64,000 bases of DNA from Meconema thalassinum (GCA_946902985.2 OX336388.2:133054346-133118345), one strand, 5' to 3'; counted from the stretch's first letter, positions 1 through 11,350 are shown. The notes: generated by a model not told the origin, from the sequence alone. Program-made: numbers and translations.

Positions 1-644
1 TTATTTTAATATCCTTGTCTTTATTCTACCAACCGAAAAAAATATCATTTTAAACGATAAAAAAAAGGTAAATTATTATCGAGATAGATTTTACTGCAAG
101 TTCCAGTGAAAACATACCAAGACTTTCGAGTAATTTGAAACTAGGTAAAGTATTATAAAGCAAGGTAAGTATTATGCAGATAATTTTCGAGTGAAGCCAA
201 AATGCCTTTCTAGCATTTTTCAGCATTTGTAGCATTTAAAATGATATAAAGTCCAGTCTTTCAGACTTACTGTCTCTTTTTATTTAAGTTTTTTCACTTC
301 TTTTTGGGCGTCCAAACCAGTGGAATTCTATGTTTTCGGTTGCATAGTAATACCCCAGCCACCCAATACACTCAGTTCTACAAACTTGCTGTTTAGTTAC
401 GATGCAATATATCATTACTTTTGTCTTAACATTGATCCGAAAAATCTAGAGACGTTCTTCAAAAGCCTAATAAGGTTGTTTACTCTTTGATGTCACCAGC
501 CAATCATTGACTAGCACTAACAAGAGGCTCACAAAGGAGTGCAAATGTCAGAAGTAAAGTAATGATACAGATATACAGTTTGAATTTAATATAGGCCAGG
601 CGGAAAGCTCTGCTGAAAGTGCAAGTTATTGTTGTTGCATCTTT

Positions 645-760
645 TAAGGGTTTGTGGCATCGTGGTCATGTAGCCTAGCCTCGTGTACTTGGGTGTGTGA
701 AGAATTTGTCTGTATCACTGTGATGTCTGTACCAGTGTGTGTATTTATAGTTGAAGGGTC
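645..760 (-). repeat. SINE B, divergent 3' fragment
   Basis: This stretch matches the 3' part of the SINE B copies at 10969 and 50104. The shared blocks are a GTGGTCATGTAG motif, then CGTGTACTTGGGTGTGTG, then a TGATGTCTGTA block, in the same order and spacing. It is the most diverged copy in the window, and no tRNA-like head is visible. The rest of positions 1-1400 shows nothing I can identify. Confidence 0.5.
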
Positions 761-1403
761 CATTCCAAGAACCAAACGAGTCCAGAAATTAAATTCTTCA
801 AAAAGTAAAATAAATAAAGAAATAGAATTGATTTTTATGGGCACATCCTCTGAATGAATTCATATAGATTAACCAAAAAAGATTTCCGACTACTTTCGTA
901 ATTAAAAAAAACCTCTTTGGTTTAAGGAAACTGGGAAAGACCTCGTAGAACTCCAAATTACAGACAAAACAGTCAAAGCCATCACCAAGGATAAGACACT
1001 ACGGTTCCAAGTTAAAATCAAACAAAAGCATACGATCCACATCTCTGCCGAAGAAATGGAAGCAAGATCTCAAAGGGATGAGGCAAAGGAAAACTCAAAA
1101 CAATAAAAATGATTGATTTCATGTACCCCAAAGTTGGGTGAAACAAATAAAGAAGAAGTATAGCTTCATTTGTGCTGAATGAGATAAAAATTGCTTTTAG
1201 ACCTACCATTGTCTCACTGACAACTTAGCATTGCACATAAAGGAAATATATTTTTATGAGGATAGTCTTTTTTGTCGTGTGGCCTCCTGAGAGGCCAAGT
1301 GCAGGTCTTTCTAGTCGATGCCCGTGGGGGACCTTCGCGTCGTGATGAGAGATGGAATGGATGAAGATAAATGAAACTGATCAAGGATGAGGCGAGCAAC
1401 CGA

Positions 1404-1770
1404 TTAACAGACTCCAAATGTTTGTGAATATATGCTTGAGGAATTTCCTGAGGATATGGTGGCCACAAGTTATCTCCAATGAAGAGCTATGTAGAAGAAT
1501 ACAGCAAACACCCGTTTATATTGAGATGCGTCGTAGGAAATGGAAATGGACTGGGCATACATTACGACGAGATGGAGACACATAGCAAGACAAGCCCTGG
1601 AATGGAATCCACAAGGTAGTAGGCGAAGAGGCAGACCAATGAACACCTAGAAGAGGAGTGTAATAACAGAAGGAATGGAGAAATGAGGGACGACCTGCAA
1701 CGAGATAAGGAGGATGGCGCAGAACAGAGTCCGATGGCGGAAATTCATCGATGCCCTTTGTTCCACTTAA
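1404..1770 (+). pseudogene. LINE ORF2 C-terminal tail, decayed
   Basis: Frames here read as the conserved tail found after the reverse transcriptase of many non-LTR retrotransposons. The first frame gives LRIWWPQVISNEEL and then RRRKWKWTGHTLRRDG before a stop near 1587. A shifted frame continues with RQALEWNPQGSRRRGRP and ends in WRKFIDALCST with a stop at 1768-1770. At least one frameshift and two stops break it. Only the C-terminus remains, so the polymerase and endonuclease are absent. Clade assignment is not possible from this piece. Confidence 0.75.
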
Positions 1771-1810
1771 GAGATAAAGGAAATAAGTCAAGTAAGTCAA
1801 GGATGTGGCA

Positions 1811-1970
1811 GGAAGTGGTCGTGGCCTGTCAGAAGGTACCATCCCAGCATTTGCCTGGTGTTGAATATGGGGAAACTACGGAAAACCATTTCAAGGACGG
1901 CCAACGGTGGGGCTCGAACCCATGCATCTACCGAGTCAGCAGAGAGCTTGGCCCCATGACCTAACACTGT
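1811..1970 (-). repeat. SINE A, partial copy
   Basis: The stretch matches, in reverse, the intact SINE A at 41607-41876. Shared blocks are GGTCGTGGCC, the CATTTGCCTGG block and a GGCTCGAACCC block that corresponds to the B box of a tRNA-derived pol III promoter. The head and tail are diverged. It sits directly behind the LINE tail ending at 1770. Confidence 0.55.
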
Positions 1971-2239
1971 CGGTATGAGGGTAGTTGAGAAAACCTAAAG
2001 AAACATTTGGACTCGTCTTTCTTTGGCCGAAATCTTAGTTGAATACAAAAATGAAAAACATTTGAATCCTCTTATGTAAATCCTAAGAAAGTACAAATCA
2101 TTATTGAATGGCAAACATTTCAGGTAATTAATTATCTTGAAAAGGCATTGGTCTTGTTTTTGTAGAATCCCCAATACTTCACACTGCTATATAACTGGAC
2201 CTGTATGCTTATTGGAGACAGCAAAAATATCTATACGGA

Positions 2240-2271
2240 GAGCTGATGATGATGATGATAATTGTTGTTCT
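2240..2271 (-). repeat. Family F 3' tail, separated from its body
   Basis: A (GAT)n run followed by AATTGTTGTT and CTAA is, in reverse, the tail seen at the end of family F at 38875-38905 and 34333-34360. The rest of an F copy in the same orientation resumes at 4092, after a TTAA. The piece is therefore read as one F copy split by the insertion at 2272-4091. Confidence 0.6.
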
Positions 2272-4095
2272 AAGAAATCTGTGTTTTATACAAAAATGGC
2301 TGACATTTTTCAGTGTTACATCATTTTAAACTTTTTAATTTATCCTTGGATCTAATTCACATAGAATCTTGATATTAACTATGCTAGTAAACAATATTAT
2401 AGCCTTCAAACTGACATGAATAACAAACTTGGGCTGTAAATTCCATTTTCTAGAATTACTTCCGAACTTTCAAAATCTGAAACTTGTAATTTTGATTTCA
2501 CATTTATTATTTTTCAACATTAAACCCTTTTGGTTTAGAGACATGACTTACTTATAGTAATAATAAGTGATATATACTCTATAAGTTTACCAACTTTCAT
2601 GTTGATATCTTCATTGGTGTGCCTTCAATGTAATTTTAAAAGAAGTGTGTGCATAGTGCGGAAAAATGACTGTCAGTTTTGACACATCCATCAGTTGGGA
2701 GCTGGAAAGCAAAAGGGTTAACCCTTTGACTTTCAAGGTGTCGTTACGCCCTGTTCGTGCCAAAACTGTCAGGGTAACGATACATCGTTACCGGCCTTTA
2801 TTATTGATTATTTAGTTATTTTTATGCTTGATAACATTAATTTTCTTGTCTACTCTGCTGCTGAATATTGCGCCCCAGTATGGCTTAATAGCCCTCATGT
2901 GAGGAAAATTGATGTTCAACTACATACAGCAATGAGGACAATAACAGGATGCATTAGATCTACTCCTCTACAATGGCTACCACCTTTAAGTCATATTGCT
3001 CCACCAGATTTGCGAGGACAGAATGCCCTTCTCAAGGAATATGAAAAATTGATTAAAAATCCACAGCTCCCAATTCACTCTGACGTTCCTATGCTTAAAA
3101 GGAGTAGATTAAAATCGAGGCGGCCATCCATAATATTGGCAGAATCGTTATAAGAAATGGTCTTTAACATGAACAAGAAGTGGTCGGAAATGAGGAGTAG
3201 AACTAATAACGTCGAACATCAGACTCTAATAAGAACCACCACAAAGCCACCAGGCATGGAACTCCCACGACATGCATGGAAGACAATTAACAGGATTCGA
3301 ACAGGCCATGGCATCTGCGCAGAGAGTCTTCACCGCTGGGGAAAGGTCCCATCTCCCCAATGTGATTGTGGCAGTGGACATCAGACCATCCAACACATTA
3401 TATCATGTTGCAGCCGTCGAGCGTACCCTGGAAATCTTAACGATTTCTATGAAGTGACAGAATGGACAGAGAATGTAGATATTAAATTATAAATTTAATG
3501 ATTTAGTTAAATTAATTTTGTGTATATATTATATTGTAATTCAGTTTTGTTATTGCCATACGCTAAATAAATAAATCTGGTAATATGAAGAAGGCAATTT
3601 TAACTACGTTTATACACCGTAGGAACCTTTGACAATCTATATTTATATTAATTCGTAGAGTCTGAAACATGTGCTCACAGAGTTTCGTGTCTTGTTTACG
3701 TCGTGGTTAGTGGCAAACTTGCATGTATTTTTCTCAGTTTTCGTTAGTAATTTTGAAAACTTGACAATTACCATTCTATGAAATAATATACAGTTTCTTT
3801 TAACATGAATTGTAGACTTGACAAGAGAATGCCATTACTTCAAACATTTCAAAACGAAAATTTGTAAATTTGTTCCTCTTGTTTTTTCTTAACCTTGAAA
3901 TTGTATGGCTCAGATACATCACTTGTTTTCTGTAATAACAAGTGATTTATACACTCTGTTTATAATATTGTATTTTAATATCTCTATTGGTCTCTCTTCC
4001 ATCTCATTTTAAAATAAGTGTGCACACAACTTGGTAAATATGGCTGACACTTTTCACACATCCATCACATGAGAGCTTTAAAGTGAAAGGGTTAA
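2272..4095. mobile_element. piggyBac-like nonautonomous element(s), TTAA-flanked, partly duplicated
   Basis: A terminus TTAACCCTTTGACTTTCAAG at 2718 faces its inverted counterpart ending at 4095 (18 of 20 positions match). TTAA duplication plus a CCCT start is the piggyBac signature. About 200 bp ending at 2721 (AAAAGGGTTAA) repeats the 200 bp ending at 4095, so two copies lie head to tail sharing a TTAA. The outer left edge (2272) is rearranged: the expected TTAA reads CTAA. No transposase is visible. A LINE fragment (2821-3576) lies inside the second copy. Confidence 0.55.
2821..3576 (+). pseudogene. Non-LTR retrotransposon ORF2, C-terminal third (5'-truncated)
   Basis: One frame runs from 2824 to 3492 with a single in-frame TAA at 3151-3153. 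It encodes the region after the RT catalytic core of jockey/CR1-like insect LINEs: a YSAAEYCAPVW block, TGCIRSTPLQWLPPLS, then INRIRTGHG and a CDCG..QTIQHI cysteine-histidine block, as in known ORF2 C-termini. No FADD/YADD catalytic motif remains, because the copy is 5'-truncated. An AT-rich 3' UTR follows and ends in CGCTAAATAAATAAAT, a typical LINE tail. Apart from the one stop the frame is clean, so the insertion is not very old. It lies inside the piggyBac-like element. A second relative is on the minus strand at 36208-37010. Confidence 0.8.
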
Positions 4096-4810
4096 GGGGC
4101 CTAACATCTAGGTTATCGGCCCCTAATGGTTTGGGTGATAGTGAAAATGAAAGATGATCAAATGAAACCGACAACTAAAACTAACTACTCTCTTACAAAC
4201 TAGAAGAGGAAATGGGAAACCAAAATGTGAAGGATGTAAAAAAAAGACAGGAGGAAAGGAAATGCTCTCAACCCTCGAAGAATGATAATTGAGGAACTTG
4301 GAAGGAAGGAGAGCCAAGAACGGCAGAGGGAAAGGGAGAGAGGGTTCGCCCCAAAGGCAATAGAAAGAGGGGAAAACCGGACCCAGCTCAGGAATACCTC
4401 GCTGTCGCCAACTCCTTAACTCACCAGCCGTGAGCCCTTGAGCGTGTAACACAATCTAGGGTGCACCAGACGGGGTGGAGCTACAAACACCCTGCCTCCT
4501 TGAGGGCCTTGAGCAGAAGGCAGGAAATATAATGAAAATAAAACAAGAGGTCTGACCCCTCGAAGAAGGAGGGATCAGGAAAGATAAGACATGGGCCAAT
4601 TAAGGCGGGAAAGTGAAAGACTCCCATGGACACCCTAATACCGTCGGGGTCGGAAACGAACAAGAGTTGACCAAGGGAGGTCGACAGGAAAGATAACAGA
4701 GAGGAGTCCGGCACAAGTAAGTGGAAGCAATGCCGAACTCAGCTGGGGTCCCGTGGTCGCCAACCTTCGCCCCACAAGGTGTGAGCCCCTGGGGGAAAGT
4801 AGAGCTGACC
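4092..4810 (-). repeat. Family F repeat, main body
   Basis: Reverse of the block at 38215-38905. Both contain GGGGCCGATAACCTAGATG near the 3' end, CCTTGAGGGCCTTGAGCAG-like blocks and CAGCTGGGGTCCCGTGGTCG near the 5' end. The unit looks like the 3' untranslated part of a retrotransposon, since the + strand copies end in an ATC simple repeat. No ORF of a recognisable family is present. The weak proline- and leucine-rich ORFs across it are not conserved between copies. Confidence 0.6.
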
Positions 4811-4897
4811 TTGAAGAGAAAGAATATATGTTTATCTCAAAGAGTCAAGTTTTAGACTTGTCTGGCTTTTGGATTGAGCTAGGCTTTGGGAAGGAAG

Positions 4898-4984
4898 CGG
4901 CCGTGGCTTTAAGTTAGGTATTATCCTGGCATTTGCCTGAAGTAGAAGTAGGAAAACAACGGGAAACCACTTCCAAGATGGCCG
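4898..4984 (-). repeat. SINE A fragment
   Basis: Carries GCGGCCGTGG, a CATTTGCCTGA block and GGGAAACCACTTCCAAGATG, matching SINE A in reverse. It is wedged between two family F blocks and ends exactly where F sequence (TCGGGGTCGG) resumes. Confidence 0.5.
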
Positions 4985-5140
4985 TCGGGGTCGGAGAAGA
5001 ACAAGAGTTGACCAAGGGACGTCGACAGGAAAGATGACAGAGAGGAACCCAGCACAAGTAAGCGGAAGTAATGCCGAACTCAGCTGGGGCCCCGTGGTTG
5101 CCAACCCACCCACTCGCTGTGAGCCCCTTGGGGTAAGGAA
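4985..5140 (-). repeat. Family F repeat, second partial copy
   Basis: Repeats the sequence seen at about 4645-4795, including AGAGTTGACCAAGGGA, GTCGACAGGAAAGAT and GCTGGGGCCCCGTGG. This duplicates the upstream part of the F copy at 4092-4810 in the same orientation. Nothing further is recognised from 5140 to 5620. Confidence 0.5.
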
Positions 5141-5624
5141 ATTAGAATGGAGAACGTTGATGAATGTATGTATACTTTTGTGACAGGCTGTATAACAAGA
5201 CGAACGATTGGAGAGGCGTCTGCCTCTTTGCTGTGGTAACAAAGCGGCGCCGACTGGCGTCCAGACCTACCGACGTCACAAGTTGACTGTCATTTGTTCC
5301 CCATGCTCATGCAGTCCTGGCCGCGGGCCAGCTCGGTGTTTGTTTCATTAGGAGGTGAAATACTGCGTGAGGTTTCTCCAAACCTCTGGCACGAAGTACC
5401 ACTCAATATACTGTATGTCACAAAGGACCCTCATTTCCGTCGGATAAAGTAGGGCAACCCAGGGGTTTTAGCTGAGTCTGGTACATGGTGCTATGTACGT
5501 ATGTTTTTAAATTCATGTGCGATGTCCCTTGGTCATTTAATACAAACCTAGGAACGTTCAGATCAGTATTGACAATGTTGTTAAGAGGGACTCTACATAT
5601 ATCTGAAGAGAATAATGACGGGAA

Positions 5625-6437
5625 TAGAAAGAAATAAGAAGGAAAGGAAGCAAGAAAGAAAGCAAGAAGGAAAGCAAGAAGAAAAGGAAGCAATAAAGAA
5701 AACAAGAAGGAAAGGAAGCAAGTAACAAAGCAAGAAGGAAAGCAAGAAGGAAAGGAAGCAAGAAAGAAAGCAAGAAGGTAAGGAAGCAGGAAAGAAAGCT
5801 AGAAGGAAAGGAAGCAAGTAAGAAAACAAGAAGGAAAGGAAGCAAGTAACAAAGCAAGAAGGAAAGCAAGAAGAAAAGGAAGCAAGAAAGAAAGCAAGAA
5901 GGAAAACAAGAAGCAAAGAAAGCAAGAAAGAAAGCAAGAAGGAAAGGAAGCAAGAAAGAAAGCAAGAAGGAAAGGAAGCAAGTAAGAGAGCAAGAAGGAA
6001 AGGAAGCAAGTAAGAAAGCAAGAAGGAAAGGAAGCAAGTAAGAAAGCAAGAAGGAAAGGAAGCAATTAAAAAAGCAAGAAGGAAAGGAAGCAAGTAAGAA
6101 AGCAAGAAGGAAAGGAAGCACGAAAGAAAGCTAGAAGGAAAGGAAGCACGAAAGAAAGAAAGAAAGAAGGAAAGAAAGTAAGAAATAAATAAATAAAGCA
6201 AGAAAGATAGATAGAAAAAAGGAAGAAGGAAATGAAGCAAGAACCGAATATAAGAAAGGAGGAAAGAAGGAAAGAATGAATGAAATGAAGAAAAGAAGGA
6301 AGAAAGAAAGAATAATGAAAGAAGGAGAGGAAGTACGAGAGAAAGATGGAAAGAAAGGAAGAACGAAAGAAAATAAGAAAGAAGGCGAAAGACAAGAGAA
6401 AGATTGAAAGAGAGAAAGGAAGAGTATAGAAAGAGAC
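5625..6437. repeat. Polypurine minisatellite (GA-rich, AAGGAAGCAAG units)
   Basis: About 800 bp of almost pure purine on the + strand, made of irregular 12-24-bp units such as AAGGAAGCAAGTAAGAAAGC. The opposite strand is all pyrimidine, so every minus-strand frame reads as Phe/Leu/Ser/Pro-rich false ORFs up to 306 codons. The array decays toward its right end into plain GAAA repeats. Confidence 0.95.
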
Positions 6438-6480
6438 TGGCTCCGTAGCGCAGCGGTAATGTTCTCGCCTGCTGTGGATC
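6438..6480 (+). repeat. tRNA-like A-box, possible SINE head
   Basis: GGCTCCGTAGCGCAGCGGTA resembles the 5' half of a tRNA with a pol III A box, as in tRNA-derived SINE heads. No matching B box follows at tRNA distance, so it is not a functional tRNA gene. The sequence changes abruptly into a mariner fragment. Confidence 0.35.
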
Positions 6481-6514
6481 CATGGCAATGGTCGGCCACA
6501 TACGGTTCGGCACA

Positions 6515-6780
6515 CAGCAATTGCTTCGGCTGGGAGCTGTTTCTTCCTGATCTTGCTCCCAGTAATTTTCATCTTTTCTTGCACCTCAAGAAATTCGTCT
6601 CCTGCGGTTAGCATTTTTTCTTTTCTTTTGCACACTGACGAAGAGTTAAAGACGGATGTCACACGCCGGTTCCATTTCCAGGCGGCAGACTGGTACGACA
6701 CAGGGATACAACAGTTGATACCGCAATATGACAAGTGCCTTAATTCTGGTGGCGATTATGCCGAACAGACCTCAAACATT
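6515..6780 (+). pseudogene. mariner transposase, C-terminal remnant
   Basis: One frame gives LPDLAPSNFHLFLHLKKF, the block around the third catalytic aspartate region of mariner-type DDE/D transposases. A different frame from about 6631 gives DEELKTDV and then YDTGIQQLIPQYDKCLN, the usual mariner C-terminus. At least one frameshift separates them. The N-terminal helix-turn-helix and the first two catalytic residues are missing, so the copy is dead. Confidence 0.75.
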
Positions 6781-6808
6781 GCTGTATCTGGTGCCAATAA
6801 TAGTACAT

Positions 6809-6925
6809 TATGCAACGTGCCTATAATGGCAATAATTAAGACAGGAATATGTTTATCAAACGAGCGAAGCAAGTTTTATCATTTCCATTCGAGTGTCTTA
6901 ATTACCATTATAGGGCAGTTGCATA
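6809..6925. repeat. Small palindromic element (35-bp arms)
   Basis: The arm starting TATGCAACGTGCCTATAATG at 6809-6843 is inverted at 6893-6925 (TAATTACCATTATAGG then GTTGCATA). The loop is about 50 bp. The arms are imperfect, with a few substitutions and one 2-3-bp indel. It resembles a miniature hairpin repeat, but no second copy is seen in the window. Confidence 0.5.
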
Positions 6926-6959
6926 CGACTGTTTATGTTCGACGATAATTACAACTACA

Positions 6960-7286
6960 CTACTCATACCTCTCCCAAGCCCGAGCCTTCAAGAAACACC
7001 ACAAAAACTCAGACGCTTACGCCCCATTCTCAGACTACATAATTCACTTACTATTCAATGCTTCAACTGCCAGCGCCTGAACCATACTTCATTTGAATGT
7101 AAATACCAAGCCATGTGCAACCGATGCGGTGGTCCACATCGTCATTCGGTGTGTACTGCGCCTAAAGAAAGCCCCACATGCATAAATTGTGGAGGTGGGC
7201 ACGCGGCTTCGTACCAAAGTTGCAGGCACTTCAAGAAAGCCATTAAAACACAGCAGTTGATAAACAAGCAACAACAACTCCATTAA
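6960..7286 (+). pseudogene. LINE ORF1 (Gag-like) zinc-knuckle region
   Basis: The frame encodes three successive zinc knuckles: CFNCQRLNHTSFEC (CX2CX4HX4C), CNRCGGPHRHSVC (CX2CX3HX4C) and CINCGGGHAASYQSC (CX2CX3HX6C). This triple arrangement, followed by a Q-rich tail, is typical of ORF1 proteins of jockey/I-group insect LINEs, which bind the element RNA. The upstream part of the open frame is not Gag-like, so the copy is 5'-truncated, and no ORF2 follows within reach. Positions 7290-9060 hold no recognisable coding or repeat structure. Confidence 0.7.
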
Positions 7287-9062
7287 CACATCCCCTCACT
7301 ACTCTCCCTCTCTTTAACATCTCCCTCAAGCACTCACTCAATCCTACAGCTCATACAAAACCTAGCCACTCTCTCAGTGCAGTAAACTACTTTATCAAGC
7401 ATCCCGGTCAACTTTGCATTTCAACCTAACTTTTCAGCTCATTTCAGCTCCACATAAACAATCGCACAACATAAAACTTACTCAGAACCAACTCCCATTA
7501 CTGTTTTACAACTACTAAGTAGACATATTCTCGCCGGAACCAGAAACCTCGAGATAGACGTGGATTTAAAAGGGACTAGCCTACGTGGAGTACTCATACA
7601 GCACAATTACTACTGGATGGGTGACCAATTAGGCCTATGATGCATAACTCCAAAATGCGACCATTATAAATACTCAGTTTTGCGCTCGGCTGGCTCTGTT
7701 TTAACTTCATTCCACCTCGAATACACACTATCTCCCAACATACTATACTTTTAATCGTTAAAATACCGTAAAACAACTCATTTACCATCACCAGAAACAA
7801 CTTTCAATGTCTTAAACAGCACACTAACACCAAAATTTCGGCTACGTGGCCTGTCTGCCTGGGGAGTAAAGGCTATGCCGGCTTGCCTGGGATGATGGGA
7901 CACTAAACTGGAACTTAAAACTAAGAAATATCGCTTTAATTAACGAAATACAACTCATTTTACAAGCCCTTGAAACAAAGAACATTTACATTTCGTTACA
8001 AAACATGCATAAATTAAAACAACCAGTAACCAATCACAGAGCCCCATTTCACTTTCTACCCAATCACAATGCATCCACATCTACAATGACAATTCACTTC
8101 AAACTCCAGCTACAAACCCAACTTAAAACCTAATTTCACTCCTTTACGAGCAAACGATTTTTATTACTTCTACATACTATTTAAATAACGCCAACCTACT
8201 ACAGGACTTCAACTTTCTTCATACTACCAAAACCAACCAACTAGAGGTCTTTCTATCTTCCTCTTCTTATCAAAATTAACACGACAACTTATAATACTTT
8301 ATTATTAAATACTGAAGCTGCTGCTGTTAAGAAAATGAACTAAACACCTAGGCCTATAGTCGCTGGGCGGTCCATTCGACTCATATGCCCAGATACTGTA
8401 AGCCTAGCCATGGCCGGGCCAAATACTAAACCATTCAAGCAAGTCTAGTTATACTTCAAATCTTCAACTACTTAAACACATAACTTAAGAAAGTACAAAC
8501 AACTATAAAAGAAAAATTTTCTCCCCTGAATTTCAGACGAGGAGATAAAATATAATAACTACCATCATATTGTTATTGTATTTAACTTCATTAATAAAGC
8601 TAATAAAAAAGCACCAATAGTATCACCAGTCCCTTGCTACCTTCCCATGAGCCGTTAGTCGCGCTTCGCACTCCAGGAGATGACACTGCCCTAGTACTTG
8701 ACTTGACGCATTGAAATTTAAAATAGGAGGCCGTGGAAGTCAGCGCAGATGCAATGCTATCCTTACCTAATTGGTCACACAACTGTTTCTTGAGCTCTGA
8801 TTGGTGGGAGAACTGTTTCATAATGAAAAATTCCTCTCGGCACGCCGGAAGGCGGAGGTAGATTTCACCGCGCAAACTAGGGGATAGGCTATAATAGGCA
8901 AAATATGCTGGTTTTCGTAGGAGGATCAGACCTCATTTATTGCAAGAAAGTATTTTACAATTGGAGGTTAGTTAACTGTGTTTCTCGTCATTTTATGCAT
9001 ATTTTAATCATTTTATTGTCTTATGGGGATGGTAACCTTCTTGTCATTTGGGGTTCATTTTT

Positions 9063-9117
9063 AGCCTATTTTCAATTTTGAAAAAATAGGCTTATGAGAT
9101 CACCTTTTGTCCGTGTG

Positions 9118-9156
<39 letters not shown>

Positions 9157-10874
9157 TTCGTGTGTGTGTCCCCCCCTAATAAAATCTAAACGGCTGGAGC
9201 GATTTCAATGAAACTCGGTATGTTTATAGCACTATCCCCGGCGACCTCGACCGTGCCCTTCAAATTTTGTTACGTCTCACCAATGCAAAATGGCGGCTGT
9301 GCGAAATATTTCACTAGCATTCTATATCTCCGAAACTATTATTGATATCGCCCTGAAATTGTGTACGGTGATAAAGGGTACTACTAGAAGTTCACCTATG
9401 AGACTTTCAAAAACCTGGTGACTACGAAACCAACATGGCGGTCAAGCGAATTTGAGACTTTTAAATAGACTTTTCTCGCGAATTAACTATCCACACGTAA
9501 TGAAACTTGGTACACCAAATGTTTATACACATAGTAATGCACTGGAGTCTAATTTAGTTCAATTGTTTACATAACTTCAAAATGGCGGCTGTGCGAAATA
9601 TTTCACTGACATTCTATATCTCCGAAACTATTACAGATATTACCCTGCAATTTAGTACGGTGATAAAGGGTACTGATACAAGTTTACCTATGTATATTTC
9701 ATAAACTTGTAAAGTAGAAAACGAACATGGCGACAAAGCGAATTTGAGACTTTTGAATAGACTTTTCTCACGATTTAACCATCCAAACGTAATGAAACTA
9801 GGTACAGCGAGTGTTTATACACATAGTAATGCAGTGGAGTCTAATTTAGTTCAATTGTTTACATAACCTCAAAATGGCGGCTGTGCGAAATATTTCACTG
9901 ACATTCTATATCTCCGAAACTATTACAGATATTACCCTGCAATTTTTTGCGGTGATAAAGGGTCCTGGTACAAGTTTATCTATGTATATTTCGTAAATTT
10001 GTAAAGTAAAAAACGAACATGGCGACCAAGCGAATTTGAAATATTTTAATAGACTTTTCTCGTGATTTAACTCTCTTAGCGCAGTGAAATGTGGTACAGT
10101 AAATGATTTTGCAGATTGTAATGCACTGCCATCTAATTTAAATCAATTGTTTACATAACCTCAAAATGGCGGCTGTGCGAATTTTTGAAATTAAGTTTTT
10201 ATTTCTTGTGTCGTAATCATGCGATCGAAGTCAAAGTTTGAATAATGAACCTAGGCAATAATTGTCCTTGAATGGTACATAATTCTATGGCCTACACATA
10301 TAACAATCCTAAATGGCGAGCTTCCGAAATATTTAGACGGTTCTCAATATCTATGAATCTTTTACAGCAACCAAACTGAATTTTTTTATGTTCATAGAGA
10401 CTATGAACATATGTTCACCTATAGGACTTTCTTTAACCTGGTGAGCACAAATCCAACATGGCGGCGACGCGAAGTATAAATATTTAAATGGACGATTCTC
10501 GCGAATTAACTATCCAAGTGCTGTGAAACGTTGCACGTTAAATGCTTATACAAATGTTGATCCACTGGCATCTAATTTATTTCAATTGTTTGCATAATCA
10601 CAAGATGGCTGCTGTGCGTAATTTTAAAATCTCGTTTTTACTTCTTGTGTTCCAATCATGCGATTGAAGTTTGAATACCACACGTACAAAATAATCTTAA
10701 TGTAATAGTACAAAAATAAAAATCCAACCTGGCGACAATGTGGAATATTTAGACGGTTCTCAATATCTACGAATCTGTTACAACAATTAAACTGAAATTT
10801 TGTATGTTGTTAGAAGAAATTAACATGAGCAGGATATATGAAAATAGGCTGTATAGTTCTTACGGAACTACTTG
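9063..10874 (-). mobile_element. Helitron-like nonautonomous element, family X, copy 1
   Basis: On the minus strand the element starts CAAGTAGTTCCGTAAGAAC (a hairpin stem), followed by AGCCTATTTTC. It ends with a hairpin of AAGCCTATTTT and AAAATAGGCT, followed by AA, so the 3' end reads CTAA. A (CA)n tract lies just inside the 3' end. The interior is a tandem array with a 292-bp period: ATGGCGGC is at 9290, 9582, 9874 and 10166, with ATGGCG-type sites between them at 9435, 9727, 10019 and 10313. No ORF is maintained, and 292 is not a multiple of three. Termini and structure fit a Helentron-associated (HINE/DINE-1-like) element. That class is an inference. Confidence 0.65.
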
Positions 10875-10968
10875 TTATACTTGTGATCACACTGTCCTTA
10901 TGCAAGGTTTGGAACTGATTTGTAACTATCTGACAGTCTTCACGCAAAATTTTATCTCCCGCAGAGAT

Positions 10969-11350
10969 TTTTGTTGGTTCCTCAGTTTAGGGGCTGCTAC
11001 AACGTGGTCATGTAACCCCGTGTACATTGCGTGTGTGTAGAATCTGATAAACGTTGTTAATTGTGATGACTGTATTAGTCTGTAATTCAGGTAAGGTCTG
11101 CAGACGGTCAATTTTAAGTAGTAGTTCCTAATTTTGTACCATATACTAACGTCAACGACACCTAGCTGTGAACTTGGCTACTAGATGCCACCGCTACCAG
11201 CAACTTGCAACGAACGTTGGAACTTCCCCTCCAAAGGAAAGCATGCTGAGGGATTTTTAGCGCTCTTAGAAAATCCGACGACTTTGGCCGGCTTTGAACC
11301 AGCGACCTTAGGCATATAAGTTCAGCCTGCTACCAATTAGCCGCTTCCCA
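10969..11350 (-). repeat. SINE B, near-complete copy
   Basis: Reverse of the long tRNA-derived SINE at 30766-31300. It has the GGTT tail remnant at the left, AGGGGCTGC, GTGATGACTGTATTAG, GACACCTAGCTGTG, and at the right the tRNA-like head (GGCTTTGAACC B box). It is internally shortened relative to the 30766 copy. Repeat W follows directly. Confidence 0.65.

Noticed and set aside
5558..6734. Long minus-strand ORFs (up to 306 codons) rich in Phe, Leu, Ser and Pro
   Set aside because: They are translations of the polypyrimidine strand of a minisatellite, are open in all three frames and have no domain.
9200..10700. Repeated ATGGCGGC as start codons in Kozak context
   Set aside because: Each following frame closes quickly and the frame is not kept between units. 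A protein-binding motif is more plausible.
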